This document shows positions 8,200 to 16,327 of a stretch of DNA of 64,000 nt, piece after piece (position 1 is the first letter of the stretch; the number at the start of each line of letters is the position of its first letter). The position numbers were made by a program, and so were the translations under genes. The notes beneath the pieces are model-generated. The model was not told the DNA's origin. It saw only the letters and a list, made by a program, of their open reading frames with translations, and did not search any database. Origin of the DNA: DOZZ01 sp963792655 (lineage in GTDB: Bacteria > Acidobacteriota > Terriglobia > Bryobacterales > Bryobacteraceae); assembly GCA_963792655.1 (NCBI GenBank), contig CAWBWU010000011.1, forward strand, positions 186,001 through 250,000. The letters run 5' to 3'.

Positions 8200-9765
8200 A
8201 TGTTGACTCGCCGCATCTCGCGCAAGCTCATGTTTGTCGCACTCGCGTGCACTGCGCGTTGTCTAGTCGTGGCCCAAACGGGCCATTCCGGCGGGGCATA
8301 TCCACCACCGGTGACGTTTACGGCAGAGCAGGATCATCAAAACATGATGGAGCAGCTCAAGATCAAAACGCTGCGCCCCGGGCCGAGCGGCGACGAGAAG
8401 GCACCGAATCACGCCAACTATGACGAAGCGCTCGCGAATCCCTACCCGAACCTGCCCGACGTCTTGACGCTGAAGAATGGCACGAAGGTCACCACGCCAG
8501 AGATGTGGTGGAAGCAGCGGCGCCCCGAAATTGCAGAGGACATGGAGCGCGAAGTATACGGACGCCTGCCGCGCAACATCCCGAAGGTGACGTGGACCGT
8601 CGCCGTGACGGATCGCGAGACGATCGGCTTTTTCACGCCTGTCATCGCCAAGAAGCTGGTCGGGCATGTCGACAACTCCGAGTACCCGCAGATCAGTGTC
8701 GACATCAACGCGGTGCTCGTCACGCCCGCTAATGCCAGAGGACCTGTGCCGGTCTTGATGATGTTCGGACGCGCCGCGCTACCCGCACCCGCGCAGCCGC
8801 CGCAAGAAGATATGGAGCGCGTGAACGCAGCACTTCGCGCATTGCTGACCGAACGCGATCCGTCGTTGAAAGCCGTGTTCGACCGTTACCCCGCATACAG
8901 CGTGAATGCTTCGTTACCAGGGCCATCATTCGGCCCGCCGCCTGCCGGCGATCCGCCGAGCACGCAACAACTGCTCGCCGACGGCTGGGGCTACATGATG
9001 ATCGACCCCGCCAGCATTCAAGCGGATAACGGCGCGGGAATCACACGCGGCATCATCGGCCTGGTGAATCACGGTCAGCCGCGGACGCCCGAACAATGGG
9101 GTGCATTGCGCGCGTGGTCGTGGGGAGCAGCGCGCGCGTTAGATTATCTCGAGACAGATCCCGCAGTGGATGCGAAGCACGTCGGCATCGAAGGCGTGTC
9201 GCGCTACGGCAAGGCTGCGCTGGTGACGCTCGCTTTTGAACCGCGCTTTGCACTGGGCTTGATCGGTTCGTCGGGCGAAGGCGGCGCCAAGCTGAATCGC
9301 CGCAACTTCGGCGAAGCAGTAGAGAGCCTTACGGGCGGCGAATACTACTGGATGGCCGGCAACTTCATGAAGTATGGCGCGTCAGACGCGGCGTTCGGCA
9401 GCAAGAACGCGAACGATATCCCGGTCGACGCGCACGAACTCATTGCGATGTGCGCGCCGCGCCTCGCATTCATCAGCTACGGCATTCCCGAGAAGGGCGA
9501 TGCGAAGTGGCTCGATCAAAAGGGCAGCTTCATGGCGACCGTCGCGGCGGGGCCTGTGTACCGCTTGCTGGGCGCCAAAGATATCGGTGTCACGGGCGAC
9601 TATCGCACCGCCGAGATGCCGCCAGTGAACACCGGCCTGCTCGATGGCCAGCTTGCGTGGCGCCAGCATGATGGCGGTCACACCGACGCCCCGAACGTGA
9701 AGTATTTCATCCAGTGGGCCGATAAGATGATCGGCCATACCAGGCCTGGTCCGCGCGGAACTTAG
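8200..9765 (+). CDS. Glucuronoyl (4-O-methyl-glucuronoyl) methylesterase-like protein, CE15 family
   Basis: The protein (521 residues from ATG 8200; an in-frame GTG at 8191 is also possible) has an N-terminal signal-like segment and a CE15 alpha/beta-hydrolase domain. The nucleophile serine lies in GVSRYGKAAL (about residue 334), the family G-x-S-R-x-G-K signature. It is followed by SSGEGGAKL, and the catalytic histidine is in QHDGGHTDAP (His 490 or 494). CE15 enzymes cleave ester links between lignin and glucuronoxylan. The gene fits the polysaccharide theme of the window (GH29, GH39). Its stop overlaps the converging neighbour by 4 bases (TTAG). Confidence 0.88.
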   Translation: MLTRRISRKLMFVALACTARCLVVAQTGHSGGAYPPPVTFTAEQDHQNMMEQLKIKTLRPGPSGDEKAPNHANYDEALANPYPNLPDVLTLKNGTKVTTPEMWWKQRRPEIAEDMEREVYGRLPRNIPKVTWTVAVTDRETIGFFTPVIAKKLVGHVDNSEYPQISVDINAVLVTPANARGPVPVLMMFGRAALPAPAQPPQEDMERVNAALRALLTERDPSLKAVFDRYPAYSVNASLPGPSFGPPPAGDPPSTQQLLADGWGYMMIDPASIQADNGAGITRGIIGLVNHGQPRTPEQWGALRAWSWGAARALDYLETDPAVDAKHVGIEGVSRYGKAALVTLAFEPRFALGLIGSSGEGGAKLNRRNFGEAVESLTGGEYYWMAGNFMKYGASDAAFGSKNANDIPVDAHELIAMCAPRLAFISYGIPEKGDAKWLDQKGSFMATVAAGPVYRLLGAKDIGVTGDYRTAEMPPVNTGLLDGQLAWRQHDGGHTDAPNVKYFIQWADKMIGHTRPGPRGT

Positions 9766-10499
9766 TGGACGCCTAACAACTCGGCCAACTTGCGAGCCGC
9801 GGCCGAAGCCGGGTCAACACTCAACGCCTGCCGGCTATAGGCCTTCGCGGCATCGCGATGGTGCTCCAGAAGCTCCAGCAGACCTAAGTTCACATAGAGC
9901 GCAGTGTCCTTCCAGCCTTGGTCCATCGCGGTCTGCAGTTCCTGGCGAGCTTGTGCCAGCGCGTTCGCTCGCAGATACAAGGCGCCGCGCCAGCCGTGCG
10001 CTTCGGGTATAAACGAATTGCGGTCGAGCGCTTTTTCCAGATGCTCGATTGCACTCGGCGAATCGCTGGCGTCAATGGCTTTGGACGCGGCCAGCATCTC
10101 GCGCTTCGTTACGCGATCAAGCGGATGCAGCAACCGGTAGTAAGGCACCGCGCCCACGGGCGGCGCAGCAGTCTCCGCCGGTTCCGGCAAGCGAACATCC
10201 ACACTCGATTGCTGCATGTCTGCCGCGACCGGATACTGTGCCACCGCGTTACCCGTGCTATCCACGATGCGCAGCAGATAGCGGCCCGGCGGAATATTCG
10301 TAAACATCAGCTCGTCGCCGTGCAGAAGTTGACGGTTCAACGGCTGCGAGCCGCCGCGATCCAACTCAGCGAAGTACTGCCGCGCACCTGACGCGTGCGA
10401 AGCGATCGAGACATGCAACGTGACGCCGCTCGAGAGTTGAGCATACAGCGACATCGGAACCAACACGCAAGAAACAAACAGACGCAACAAAGGGCACAC
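9762..10499 (-). CDS. Exported TPR-repeat protein with carboxypeptidase-regulatory-like domain
   Basis: The sequence opens with a hydrophobic leader (LLRLFVSCVLVPMSLYA), then a beta-sandwich of the carboxypeptidase regulatory type (FTNIPPGRYLLRIVDSTGN). From about residue 130 it carries tetratricopeptide-like helices (AIEHLEKALDRNSFIPEAH; ALYVNLGLLELLEHH; AYSRQALSVDP). Such acidobacterial proteins are thought to act as periplasmic adaptors; no partner is visible. The GTG at 10499 sits only 2 bases after an AGGAG, so the TTG at 10490 is an equally good start. The stop overlaps the CE15 stop. Confidence 0.8.
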   Translation of the reverse strand: MCPLLRLFVSCVLVPMSLYAQLSSGVTLHVSIASHASGARQYFAELDRGGSQPLNRQLLHGDELMFTNIPPGRYLLRIVDSTGNAVAQYPVAADMQQSSVDVRLPEPAETAAPPVGAVPYYRLLHPLDRVTKREMLAASKAIDASDSPSAIEHLEKALDRNSFIPEAHGWRGALYLRANALAQARQELQTAMDQGWKDTALYVNLGLLELLEHHRDAAKAYSRQALSVDPASAAARKLAELLGVH

Positions 10500-10676
10500 C
10501 TCTCCTGAACAGAATTTTGGGTTTGAAAACTCAATCGGGGAGGTTTAGCGAGACGTCCGCGAGGACGGCACTCCGCAGTGCGAACTGCTGTACTGCAATG
10601 GGTACAACTTCAGGCTAGCGGCGCGCCATCAAAGAATCAAATCAAAGATTCCGATGGGGAACATTGCGTACAAATC

Positions 10677-11051
10677 CTAATGCGCGGAGTACTGCGGCTG
10701 CGGCGGGTTGAGCTTCACTTCGACCGTCTTGGCGTCTTCGTCGACTTCAAAAATCTGACCGAACGTCTGATAGTTCGAAGCAATCACCTGCACGCGAATG
10801 CTGCCTTGCGGAATCGGTGGAACCTTCGCGCGCCCGTCCTGATCGGTGCGTGTTTCATACGTCGTGGTCATCTTCTTGTAGAACTTCATCGCGTCACGGC
10901 CACGCACAAAGCGCACCACCACACTTGCGCGATCGACGGGCCGGCCAGTGTCCGAGACTACGTGCACGATCAGGTTCGTGGTTTTCGGCGCTGCTTGAGC
11001 GATGGTGGCGAACGCGCAGTAAATCAGGAGGCGTGCAAACGCTTGACGCAT
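10677..11051 (-). CDS. Small exported protein with carboxypeptidase-regulatory-like (beta-sandwich) domain
   Basis: The start is placed at ATG 11051 because MRQAFARLLIYCAFATIAQA is a signal peptide and GAGG lies just upstream. The mature part (about 100 residues) reads as a single Ig-like or regulatory beta-sandwich: VSDTGRPVDRASVVVRF, RTDQDGRAKVPPIPQGSIR. This is the classic pattern for a periplasmic binding or adaptor domain. No catalytic residue is visible. It is transcribed away from the next small exported gene at 11092. Confidence 0.75.
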   Translation of the reverse strand: MRQAFARLLIYCAFATIAQAAPKTTNLIVHVVSDTGRPVDRASVVVRFVRGRDAMKFYKKMTTTYETRTDQDGRAKVPPIPQGSIRVQVIASNYQTFGQIFEVDEDAKTVEVKLNPPQPQYSAH

Positions 11052-11091
11052 GTCCTCATTATGCTGCAAATCCGGGTGTAGACTAATGCGC

Positions 11092-11406
11092 ATGAAACGA
11101 GTTGCAACGTGCTTGCTGCTGATGAGTGCGAGCGCTTTCGCCGAAACCTGGAATGGCACGCTGGTGGATGTTATGTGCAAGGGCAAAGACCTTGCCAGTC
11201 ACACGCGCGACTGCGCCGTCACGTGCGCCAAAAGCGGCTTCGGCTTAGTGATGGCCGACGGCAAGTTCGTGAAGTTCGATGAGAGCGGCAACGCGCGGGC
11301 GTTCGCGATGCTGAAGAAATCAAAGAAAGAGAAAGACCTGAAAGCAAAGGTTACGGGAACCATGGACGGCGACACCATGCAGGTGTCCGCGATTGAGTTG
11401 CAATAA
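11092..11406 (+). CDS. Small secreted protein of unknown function (acidobacterial type)
   Basis: A 104-residue protein with signal peptide MKRVATCLLLMSASAFA. In-frame ATGs upstream at 11050 and 11086 are less likely because they move the leader inside. The mature chain starts WNGTLVDVMCKGKD and has three cysteines (VMCKG, RDCAVTCAKSG), a FDESGNA turn and a C-terminal beta region (VTGTMDGDTMQVSAIEL). It resembles small exported proteins I associate with Acidobacteria, without an assigned function. The gene after it converges with a 3-base gap. Confidence 0.75.
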   Translation: MKRVATCLLLMSASAFAETWNGTLVDVMCKGKDLASHTRDCAVTCAKSGFGLVMADGKFVKFDESGNARAFAMLKKSKKEKDLKAKVTGTMDGDTMQVSAIELQ

Positions 11407-11409
11407 CGT

Positions 11410-12543
11410 TCAGGCCACGCACTCGCGGATCGCTGCGAGCAACTGTTCCATCTCTTCGGCACTTTGATAGAAGTGGGGCGAGACACGCACCCAGCCCTGG
11501 CGCGGCGCCGCCATGCAGCCCCGGTCTTTCAACTTGCGGACAATGTACGTGCTCTCACCGCCTGGTTTGCGGAACGTCACGATGCCGGCTGCGTTGGCTG
11601 GCGTCCGTTGCCCCAGCATTTCCACTCCCAACGTCTGCAGCCCGTTCCAGATCTGATCGGCACGCGCCAGTATGCCATTGCCAATCACGTCGACGCCGGT
11701 CTCCAGAATGAATTCAAGCGACGCACGCAGCGCGTAGCAGCCGACCGTGTTTAAGGTCCCGCACTCATAACGTCCCGCGTCGTTGCGCAACGACATGTCG
11801 CGTGATGCGTAGTCGTTATAACCTGCCACGTTGGTCCAGCCAAACTCGATGGGTTCCACGCGATCCTGCCAATCCTGCTGCACGTAGAGAACGCCGCAAC
11901 CTTCGGTACTCATCATCCACTTGTGCCCGTCGGCGGCAAGGGCCTGTATGTTATCGCGCCGCACATCGATCGGGAAAGCACCCATGCCCTGGATGGCATC
12001 GACAAAGAAGAATGTGTTGTTCTTGCTGCAGATTTCACCGATCGCGGTCAAGTCCACGCGATGGCCGCTGAGATACTGCACGTAGCTGATGGCGAGCATG
12101 CGCGCCCCGCGGCAAGCAGTGGCAATTTGATCTAGTGTCGCGAAGACTGACAGCCAGACCACCTCGACGCCTTTGTCTTCGAGTCGCTTCCAAGGGTAGA
12201 AATTCGACGGGAACTCTTCCTGGAACGCGACCACTTTATCGCCGCGCTGCCAACTGATTCCGTTTGCGACAACCGCGATGCCTTCCGAGGTGTTCTTCAC
12301 GATTGCGATCTCTTCGGGCGTGCTGTTGATCAGCTTCGCGGTCGCATTCCGTAAACCGGCGTATGCGTTCAGCCAGCGGTCATAGTGCAGGCTGCCGAAA
12401 TCCAGCGCATCGTCGGCCAGTTCTTTCATCGCGTCCGCCGCGGGCTTGCACAAGGGCGAAACGCCGGCGTGGTTCACGTAAACGATGTTGCCGCGTACCG
12501 GGAACTGGGCTGCGTAGCGATCCGCAAGGTTTGTTTCAGGCAT
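11410..12543 (-). CDS. Class V PLP-dependent aminotransferase (cysteine desulfurase / isopenicillin-N epimerase-like)
   Basis: A 377-residue fold-type I, class V PLP enzyme. It has VNHAGVSPL at the N-terminus, KNTSEGI (phosphate cup), VDAIQGMGAFPIDV with the PLP-N1 aspartate, and the Schiff-base lysine in ADGHKWMMSTEG. The C-terminal arginine is in WVRVSPHFYQS. The active-site loop lacks an obvious desulfurase cysteine, so a role as epimerase, lyase or aminotransferase is more likely than IscS-type sulfur transfer. There is no pathway partner next to it. Confidence 0.85.
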   Translation of the reverse strand: MPETNLADRYAAQFPVRGNIVYVNHAGVSPLCKPAADAMKELADDALDFGSLHYDRWLNAYAGLRNATAKLINSTPEEIAIVKNTSEGIAVVANGISWQRGDKVVAFQEEFPSNFYPWKRLEDKGVEVVWLSVFATLDQIATACRGARMLAISYVQYLSGHRVDLTAIGEICSKNNTFFFVDAIQGMGAFPIDVRRDNIQALAADGHKWMMSTEGCGVLYVQQDWQDRVEPIEFGWTNVAGYNDYASRDMSLRNDAGRYECGTLNTVGCYALRASLEFILETGVDVIGNGILARADQIWNGLQTLGVEMLGQRTPANAAGIVTFRKPGGESTYIVRKLKDRGCMAAPRQGWVRVSPHFYQSAEEMEQLLAAIRECVA

Positions 12544-12627
12544 GTTCTTTTGAATATGCCAGACGAATGGGGAGCTTCTTTACGATTCGTTAACAACTCG
12601 GTCCGGCAGGTTCTATAGACTAGGCTT

Positions 12628-13407
12628 ATGTGGCGCGCCGCCATCGCCGTCCTGATCTCCTGCACTTCCGCGAGCGCCAGCCTCAACTTCTACTCGCTGA
12701 AGAAAGAGATCGCGCTCGGACACCAGATGGCGCTCGAGGTGGAGCGCCAGGCGAAGCTGCTCGATGATGCCGAAGTGACCGAGTATGTGAATCGCATCGG
12801 CCAGAACATCGCGCGGCACTCCGATTCCAGTTTCCCGATCGTTATCAAAGTTATTCAATCGAACGAGGCCAACGCGTTCACGCTTCCCGGCGGTCACATC
12901 TTCGTGAACACCGCGATGCTGCGCGTGACGGAGTCCGAAGCGGAACTGGCATCGCTGCTCGCACATGAAATCGGGCACGTTTCCGCCAGGCATCTTACGC
13001 GGCAGGCAAGCCGCAGCGATCTGTTGCGGGCCAGCATGGTTCCGGCGGCGGCAGTCACGGGCATCTCCGGCGTGCTCGCGAGGCAGCTTGCTGCGCTCGG
13101 CTTCCCGCTTGGCACTTCTCACTTCTCACGCGAATTCGAAACCGAAGCGGACCAGCTCGGCATCGAGTATCTCTTCGCCGCCGGGTACGATCCTGGCGCG
13201 GCGGTGGATTTGCTGGAGCGGATCGAAGTCTCAGAGAAGCATCGGCCGGGAGCTGTGGCGCGGATGTATGAATCGCATCCAGTCACGGCCGATCGCATTG
13301 CCCGTGTCTCCAAATCGATCGCGCGCCTGGAGCCGACGCACGAACCGCTGGCGATCACCACTTCCGAATACGAAGCAGTTCGCAAACGGATCCCGCGCCC
13401 GCAGTAG
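12628..13407 (+). CDS. M48 family metallopeptidase, exported (first of a tandem pair)
   Basis: A 259-residue zinc peptidase of family M48. It has a short signal peptide (to about residue 18), the zinc motif HEIGH at residues 113-117, the third ligand in FETEADQLG, and the substrate-side motif ESHPVTADRI. The layout (NFYSLKKEIALGHQ, NAFTLPGGHIFVNT) matches the soluble BepA/YfgC-like and LoiP-like periplasmic peptidases that degrade misassembled outer-membrane proteins. The next gene, 89 bases on, is a clear paralogue, so the pair arose by tandem duplication. Confidence 0.9.
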   Translation: MWRAAIAVLISCTSASASLNFYSLKKEIALGHQMALEVERQAKLLDDAEVTEYVNRIGQNIARHSDSSFPIVIKVIQSNEANAFTLPGGHIFVNTAMLRVTESEAELASLLAHEIGHVSARHLTRQASRSDLLRASMVPAAAVTGISGVLARQLAALGFPLGTSHFSREFETEADQLGIEYLFAAGYDPGAAVDLLERIEVSEKHRPGAVARMYESHPVTADRIARVSKSIARLEPTHEPLAITTSEYEAVRKRIPRPQ

Positions 13408-13496
13408 TTTCGGCGAAACCGGCATGCCTTACCCCGCGTAGACCTATCAGAACCTTCCGCGTTCCCCAGACTATAATGCCTTCAGGAGTACTGCGC

Positions 13497-14513
13497 ATGA
13501 AACCCTCCTCGCGGCAGACATCCGCCGTTTTGGCGTTGTTTGCTCTTCTCTCCCCCGGCTTCGGCTCCCTCGCGTTCGCTGACAAGAAGGAAAAGGACCC
13601 CGACCAGATTGGCAATCGCAATGTGGGCAAGGGCATCAACTTCTACTCGCTCGACAAAGAAATCGCGCTCGGCAAACAGCTCGCGACGGAAGTGGAGCGG
13701 CAGGCGCGCATTGTCGATGACCCGGTGATCGCCGAGTACGTCAACCGCATTGGCCAGAATCTGGTGCGCAACTCCGATGCGAAGGTGCCCTTCACCATCA
13801 AGGTGGTGGATTCGGACGATATCAACGCGTTCGCGCTTCCCGGCGGCTTCTTCTTCGTCAACACCGGCATTCTGTTGAACGCGGAAAACGAAGCCCAGAT
13901 GGCAGGCGTGATGGCGCATGAGATTGGCCATGTCGCTGCACGGCATGGCACGCGCAACGCGACGAAGAGCCAGTTGATCAACTACGGCAGCATCCCGCTG
14001 ATCTTCATGGGCGGCTGGGCGGGCTATGCGATCCGTCAGGGCGCGCAGTTGGCGATTCCGCTGGGCTTCCTGCGCTTCTCGCGTGCGGACGAAAGCGAAG
14101 CGGACCTGCTCGGGCTCGAATATATGTACAAGGCGGGCTACGATCCGACGGCGTTTGTCGACTTCTTCGAAAAGGTGCAGGCTGTTGAGAAACACAAGCC
14201 CGGCACGCTCTCGAAAGTGTTCTCGACGCATCCTCCGACAGACGACCGCATCAAGCGCGCGCAGGGCAACATCCAGGAATATCTGAAGGCGAAGCCCGAA
14301 TACGTTTTAAACACGTCGGAGTTCACCGATGTGAAGAACCGCGTGCTGGCGATGCACAACCGCAAACGTGGGGACGATGCGAAAGACGCAAACCGCCCCA
14401 GACTGCGCCGTGCCCCCGGTTCCGGTGGCAAGATCGACGATTCCACGATCGACGACACCAAAACCAAGCCGGATCAGGACGAACGCCCGACGCTGAAGCG
14501 CCGCGACCAGTAG
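13497..14513 (+). CDS. M48 family metallopeptidase, exported (second of a tandem pair)
   Basis: Paralogue of the preceding gene, sharing NFYSLDKEIALGKQL, EYVNRIGQNLVRNSD, NAFALPGGFFFVNTG, HEIGHVAARHGTRN and STHPPTDDRI. The start is set at ATG 13497, where MKPSSRQTSAVLALFALL begins a signal peptide; a 7-codon longer form is possible. After the catalytic domain it carries a charged tail of about 60 residues (KRGDDAKDANRPRLRRAPG onward), absent from the first copy and probably disordered. It ends at a strong terminator. A role in envelope protein quality control is likely from family knowledge. Confidence 0.9.
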   Translation: MKPSSRQTSAVLALFALLSPGFGSLAFADKKEKDPDQIGNRNVGKGINFYSLDKEIALGKQLATEVERQARIVDDPVIAEYVNRIGQNLVRNSDAKVPFTIKVVDSDDINAFALPGGFFFVNTGILLNAENEAQMAGVMAHEIGHVAARHGTRNATKSQLINYGSIPLIFMGGWAGYAIRQGAQLAIPLGFLRFSRADESEADLLGLEYMYKAGYDPTAFVDFFEKVQAVEKHKPGTLSKVFSTHPPTDDRIKRAQGNIQEYLKAKPEYVLNTSEFTDVKNRVLAMHNRKRGDDAKDANRPRLRRAPGSGGKIDDSTIDDTKTKPDQDERPTLKRRDQ

Positions 14514-14536
14514 AAATCAGTTTCAGCAAGAAGTTC

Positions 14537-14585
14537 AAAACCGCGCACCCGAAGCATTTGCTTCCGGTGCGCGGTTTTGTTTTTG
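14537..14585 (+). terminator. Intrinsic terminator after the tandem M48 genes
   Basis: AAAACCGCGCACC (14537-14549) pairs with GGTGCGCGGTTTT (14566-14578). After one C/C mismatch it continues as GAAGC/GCTTC around an ATTT loop. GTTTTTGGG follows the stem. The 18 paired positions, GC core and T-rich exit make a textbook Rho-independent terminator that isolates the dcw promoter from upstream transcription. Confidence 0.9.
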
Positions 14586-14632
14586 GGAGACCTGGAACCG
14601 CACCACCCAACCGCCCTCAACATTCACCATTT

Positions 14633-14707
14633 CAGAGGCGCGACCGGTCAGGAAGCGTGGCTGCCGCCGACTCCGATGTACCGCACTCCCTGCCGGTCGT
14701 GCCCCTG
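14633..14707. repeat. Long imperfect inverted repeat (hairpin of about 18 bp, 36-base loop)
   Basis: The left arm 14633-14652 and right arm 14689-14707 pair almost completely. There is one A/C mismatch, one G-T pair and one bulged T; the core is CGACCGG against CCGGTCG. There is no protein-like reading and no T-run directly after it. It could be a small structured RNA, a leftover palindromic repeat element or a site for a DNA-binding protein. I do not recognise it as SRP RNA, 6S RNA or a known riboswitch. Confidence 0.45.
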
Positions 14708-14860
14708 AAGTGGTCCGTTTTTACCAAACGAACCTAAATAGCTGGACGGTTTCGCCTCTCCTTCGCCTAAACGCCCACTAATTGTGTAAAGCAATGTGCT
14801 TTGTAGCTCTGCTCGTGCACTCGTATCTTATTAAAAACATAAGAAATACCCCTTGCGCCC

Positions 14861-14877
14861 GTCACAACTTTGGTGAC
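14861..14877. promoter_or_regulatory. GTCAC-N7-GTGAC palindrome upstream of mraZ
   Basis: A 17-base element with perfect 5-base arms (14861-14865 and 14873-14877), 22 bases before the first possible mraZ start. The size and symmetry suit a dimeric helix-turn-helix regulator. No regulator is identified, and a short palindrome of this kind can arise by chance. Confidence 0.25.
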
Positions 14878-14887
14878 ACAATCTGTT

Positions 14888-14923
14888 GTGGATAGAAGTT
14901 GATCGAAAGTGGTCAAAAAGTGG
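14888..14923 (+). promoter_or_regulatory. Periodic GTGG boxes, candidate MraZ operator
   Basis: GTGG occurs at 14888, 14909 and 14920, with a degenerate GTTG at 14898, so steps are 10, 11 and 11 bases. MraZ proteins are known to bind short direct repeats with about one helical turn of spacing upstream of their own operon (TGGGA-type in enterics, AAAGTG-type in Mollicutes). Here the last two boxes read AAAGTGG. Their overlap with the start region of mraZ suggests autoregulation or a start further downstream. Spacing is seen; binding is inferred. Confidence 0.4.
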
Positions 14924-15408
14924 AGCCGGAGCAGCCAAATTCCAATCAGCCCGTCGAACCGCCCCGCGGAATGTACCCGTGCCGGCTCGACGACAAAGGC
15001 CGCTTGAAGCTGCCCGCGCCATTCCAGCAATATTTCGCCGGGTTGCCGGAAAAGAAGCTGTTTGTGACCAGCCTGGATCGCCGCATAGCTCAAATCTACC
15101 CGATCGCTGTCTGGCGGGAGAACGAAAAGTTTTTCGACACGTATCGCGAGAACCCGGAAGCCGCTGACGAAATTGCATTTATCGCGGCTGACCTGGGCGC
15201 CGATGCGGAAGCCGATGCTCAAGGGCGGGTGCTGTTCAACCCGGAGCTGCGGCGGGAGTTGGACCTCGAAAGCCAGGCGCTGCACATGTACTCCTACAAG
15301 GGGCGCGTGCAGATTCTGACCGAGGCGCAGTATCAGGAACGCCGGCAGCGGTCATCGAAAGCGGCGTCCGAGAACGTTGCTCTGCTCGAAAGGGCCGGAC
15401 TCAAGTGA
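14899..15408 (+). CDS. mraZ: Transcriptional regulator MraZ
   Basis: MraZ is the ring-forming DNA-binding repressor of the dcw operon. Both AbrB-like half motifs are present: LDDKGRLKLPAPF near residue 31 and DAQGRVLFNPELRREL near residue 108. Family members normally begin only a few residues before RG-x5-LDDKGRL; here the reading continues upstream. The start is uncertain: TTG 14899 gives 169 residues, GTG 14920 gives 162, and ATG 14968 would remove the conserved RG. None has a strong ribosome site. It heads the operon, 3 bases before rsmH. Confidence 0.88.
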   Translation: MIESGQKVEPEQPNSNQPVEPPRGMYPCRLDDKGRLKLPAPFQQYFAGLPEKKLFVTSLDRRIAQIYPIAVWRENEKFFDTYRENPEAADEIAFIAADLGADAEADAQGRVLFNPELRRELDLESQALHMYSYKGRVQILTEAQYQERRQRSSKAASENVALLERAGLK

Positions 15409-15411
15409 TCT

Positions 15412-16300
15412 ATGGCAACTCACTATCCGGTCATGCTCCCCGAGTCGCTGGAAAATCTGGCGATCCGGCCAGAAGGCATCTATCTGGATGCGACGGCGGG
15501 GCTGGGCGGGCATACGGGTGCGATTGCGCGGCTGCTGACGACAGGGCTGGTGATCGCCAACGATCGCGATTTGCAGTCGATGGAAATGGCGCGTGCGAAC
15601 ACGGCGGACGTGAGCGAGCGCATCTTCTTCCATCACGGAGATTTTGCTTCGCTGCTCGAAGCCATGGTGCAGGCCGGGCGCGGATTAGTAGACGGGTTTT
15701 TAGCCGACCTGGGTGTCAGCCGTTACCAGTTGACGGACGCTCAGCGTGGGTTTTCATTTCAAGCCGACGGACCGCTGGACATGCGAATGGACCAATCGCA
15801 GGGGATTACAGCGGAACGAGTTGGTGAACGAGAGTGCCGAAAAGGCGCTGGCCGACTGGATCTACCAGTTAGGCGAAGAAAGGAGGGCGCGGAAGATAGC
15901 CAGAGCAATCGTTCGGGCACGGCCCATTCGGAGCACACTACATCTGGCCGATGTGGTGGAGCGGGCCGTGCCACGAACGAACCGTCTGCATCCCGCGACC
16001 TTGACTTTCATGGCGCTGCGCATGTTAGTGAACGACGAGCAGGGGGAGATCGACCGGTTGCTGGAGGCCGCGCCGCAAGTGGTACGCGCGGGCGGACGCA
16101 TCGTGATCATCTCCTTCATGTCGCTCGAGGATCGCAAGATCAAAGAAAAGTTTCGCGAATGGAAACAGCAGGGTTTGGGCACAATTCTCACCAAGCGCCC
16201 GCTGGTTCCTTCGGAAGAAGAGGTGCGGCGCAACCCACCCTCGCGCAGCGCGAAGCTGCGGGCTTTCGAATTGGCGGCAATGGAGAATTCGCAATCTTGA
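15412..16300 (+). CDS. rsmH: 16S rRNA (cytosine-1402-N4)-methyltransferase RsmH (apparent +1 frameshift)
   Basis: RsmH (MraW) methylates C1402 in the decoding centre of 16S rRNA using SAM. The N-terminal half is in frame 1: HYPVMLPES, the SAM motif DATAGLGGHTGAI, ANDRD and FLADLGVSRYQL. The C-terminal half is in frame 2: NESAEKALADWIYQLGEER, HPATLTFMALRM and the end RNPPSRSAKLRA. The switch falls at about 15811-15818 (GCGGAACGAG), where removing one base gives a normal protein of 295 residues. A gene at this operon position is unlikely to be dead, so a sequence error is preferred. Confidence 0.92.
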
Positions 16301-16327
16301 CTGGATTTTGCACTCGGGGGTAACTAC

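Larger units (their letters stand above)
14514..14898. other. 385-base intergenic region before the dcw operon
   Basis: No convincing gene is present. It holds, in order: a strong terminator (14537-14585), a long imperfect inverted repeat (14633-14707), a small hairpin built on GGTCCGTTT and AAACGAACC (about 14712-14734), a 6-bp stem around AAAGCA/TGCTTT, an AT-rich CTTAT/ATAAG stem near 14827-14843, a GTCAC-N7-GTGAC palindrome (14861-14877), and GTGG boxes running into the mraZ start. The promoter of the dcw operon is expected here, but I cannot pick one with confidence. Confidence 0.7.

Noticed and set aside
10628..10650. Short ATCAAAGA direct repeat in the gap between two minus-strand genes
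   Set aside because: Only two imperfect copies, with no hairpin, T-run or promoter context.
10578..11081. Plus-strand open frame of 167 codons
   Set aside because: It mirrors the small exported protein on the other strand, whose signal peptide and beta-sandwich pattern are clear.
14600..14720. Possible SRP RNA or known riboswitch before mraZ
   Set aside because: The SRP GGAAG/GAAGCAGCC tetraloop region and the c-di-GMP, cobalamin or TPP riboswitch core motifs are all missing; only the inverted repeat is supported.
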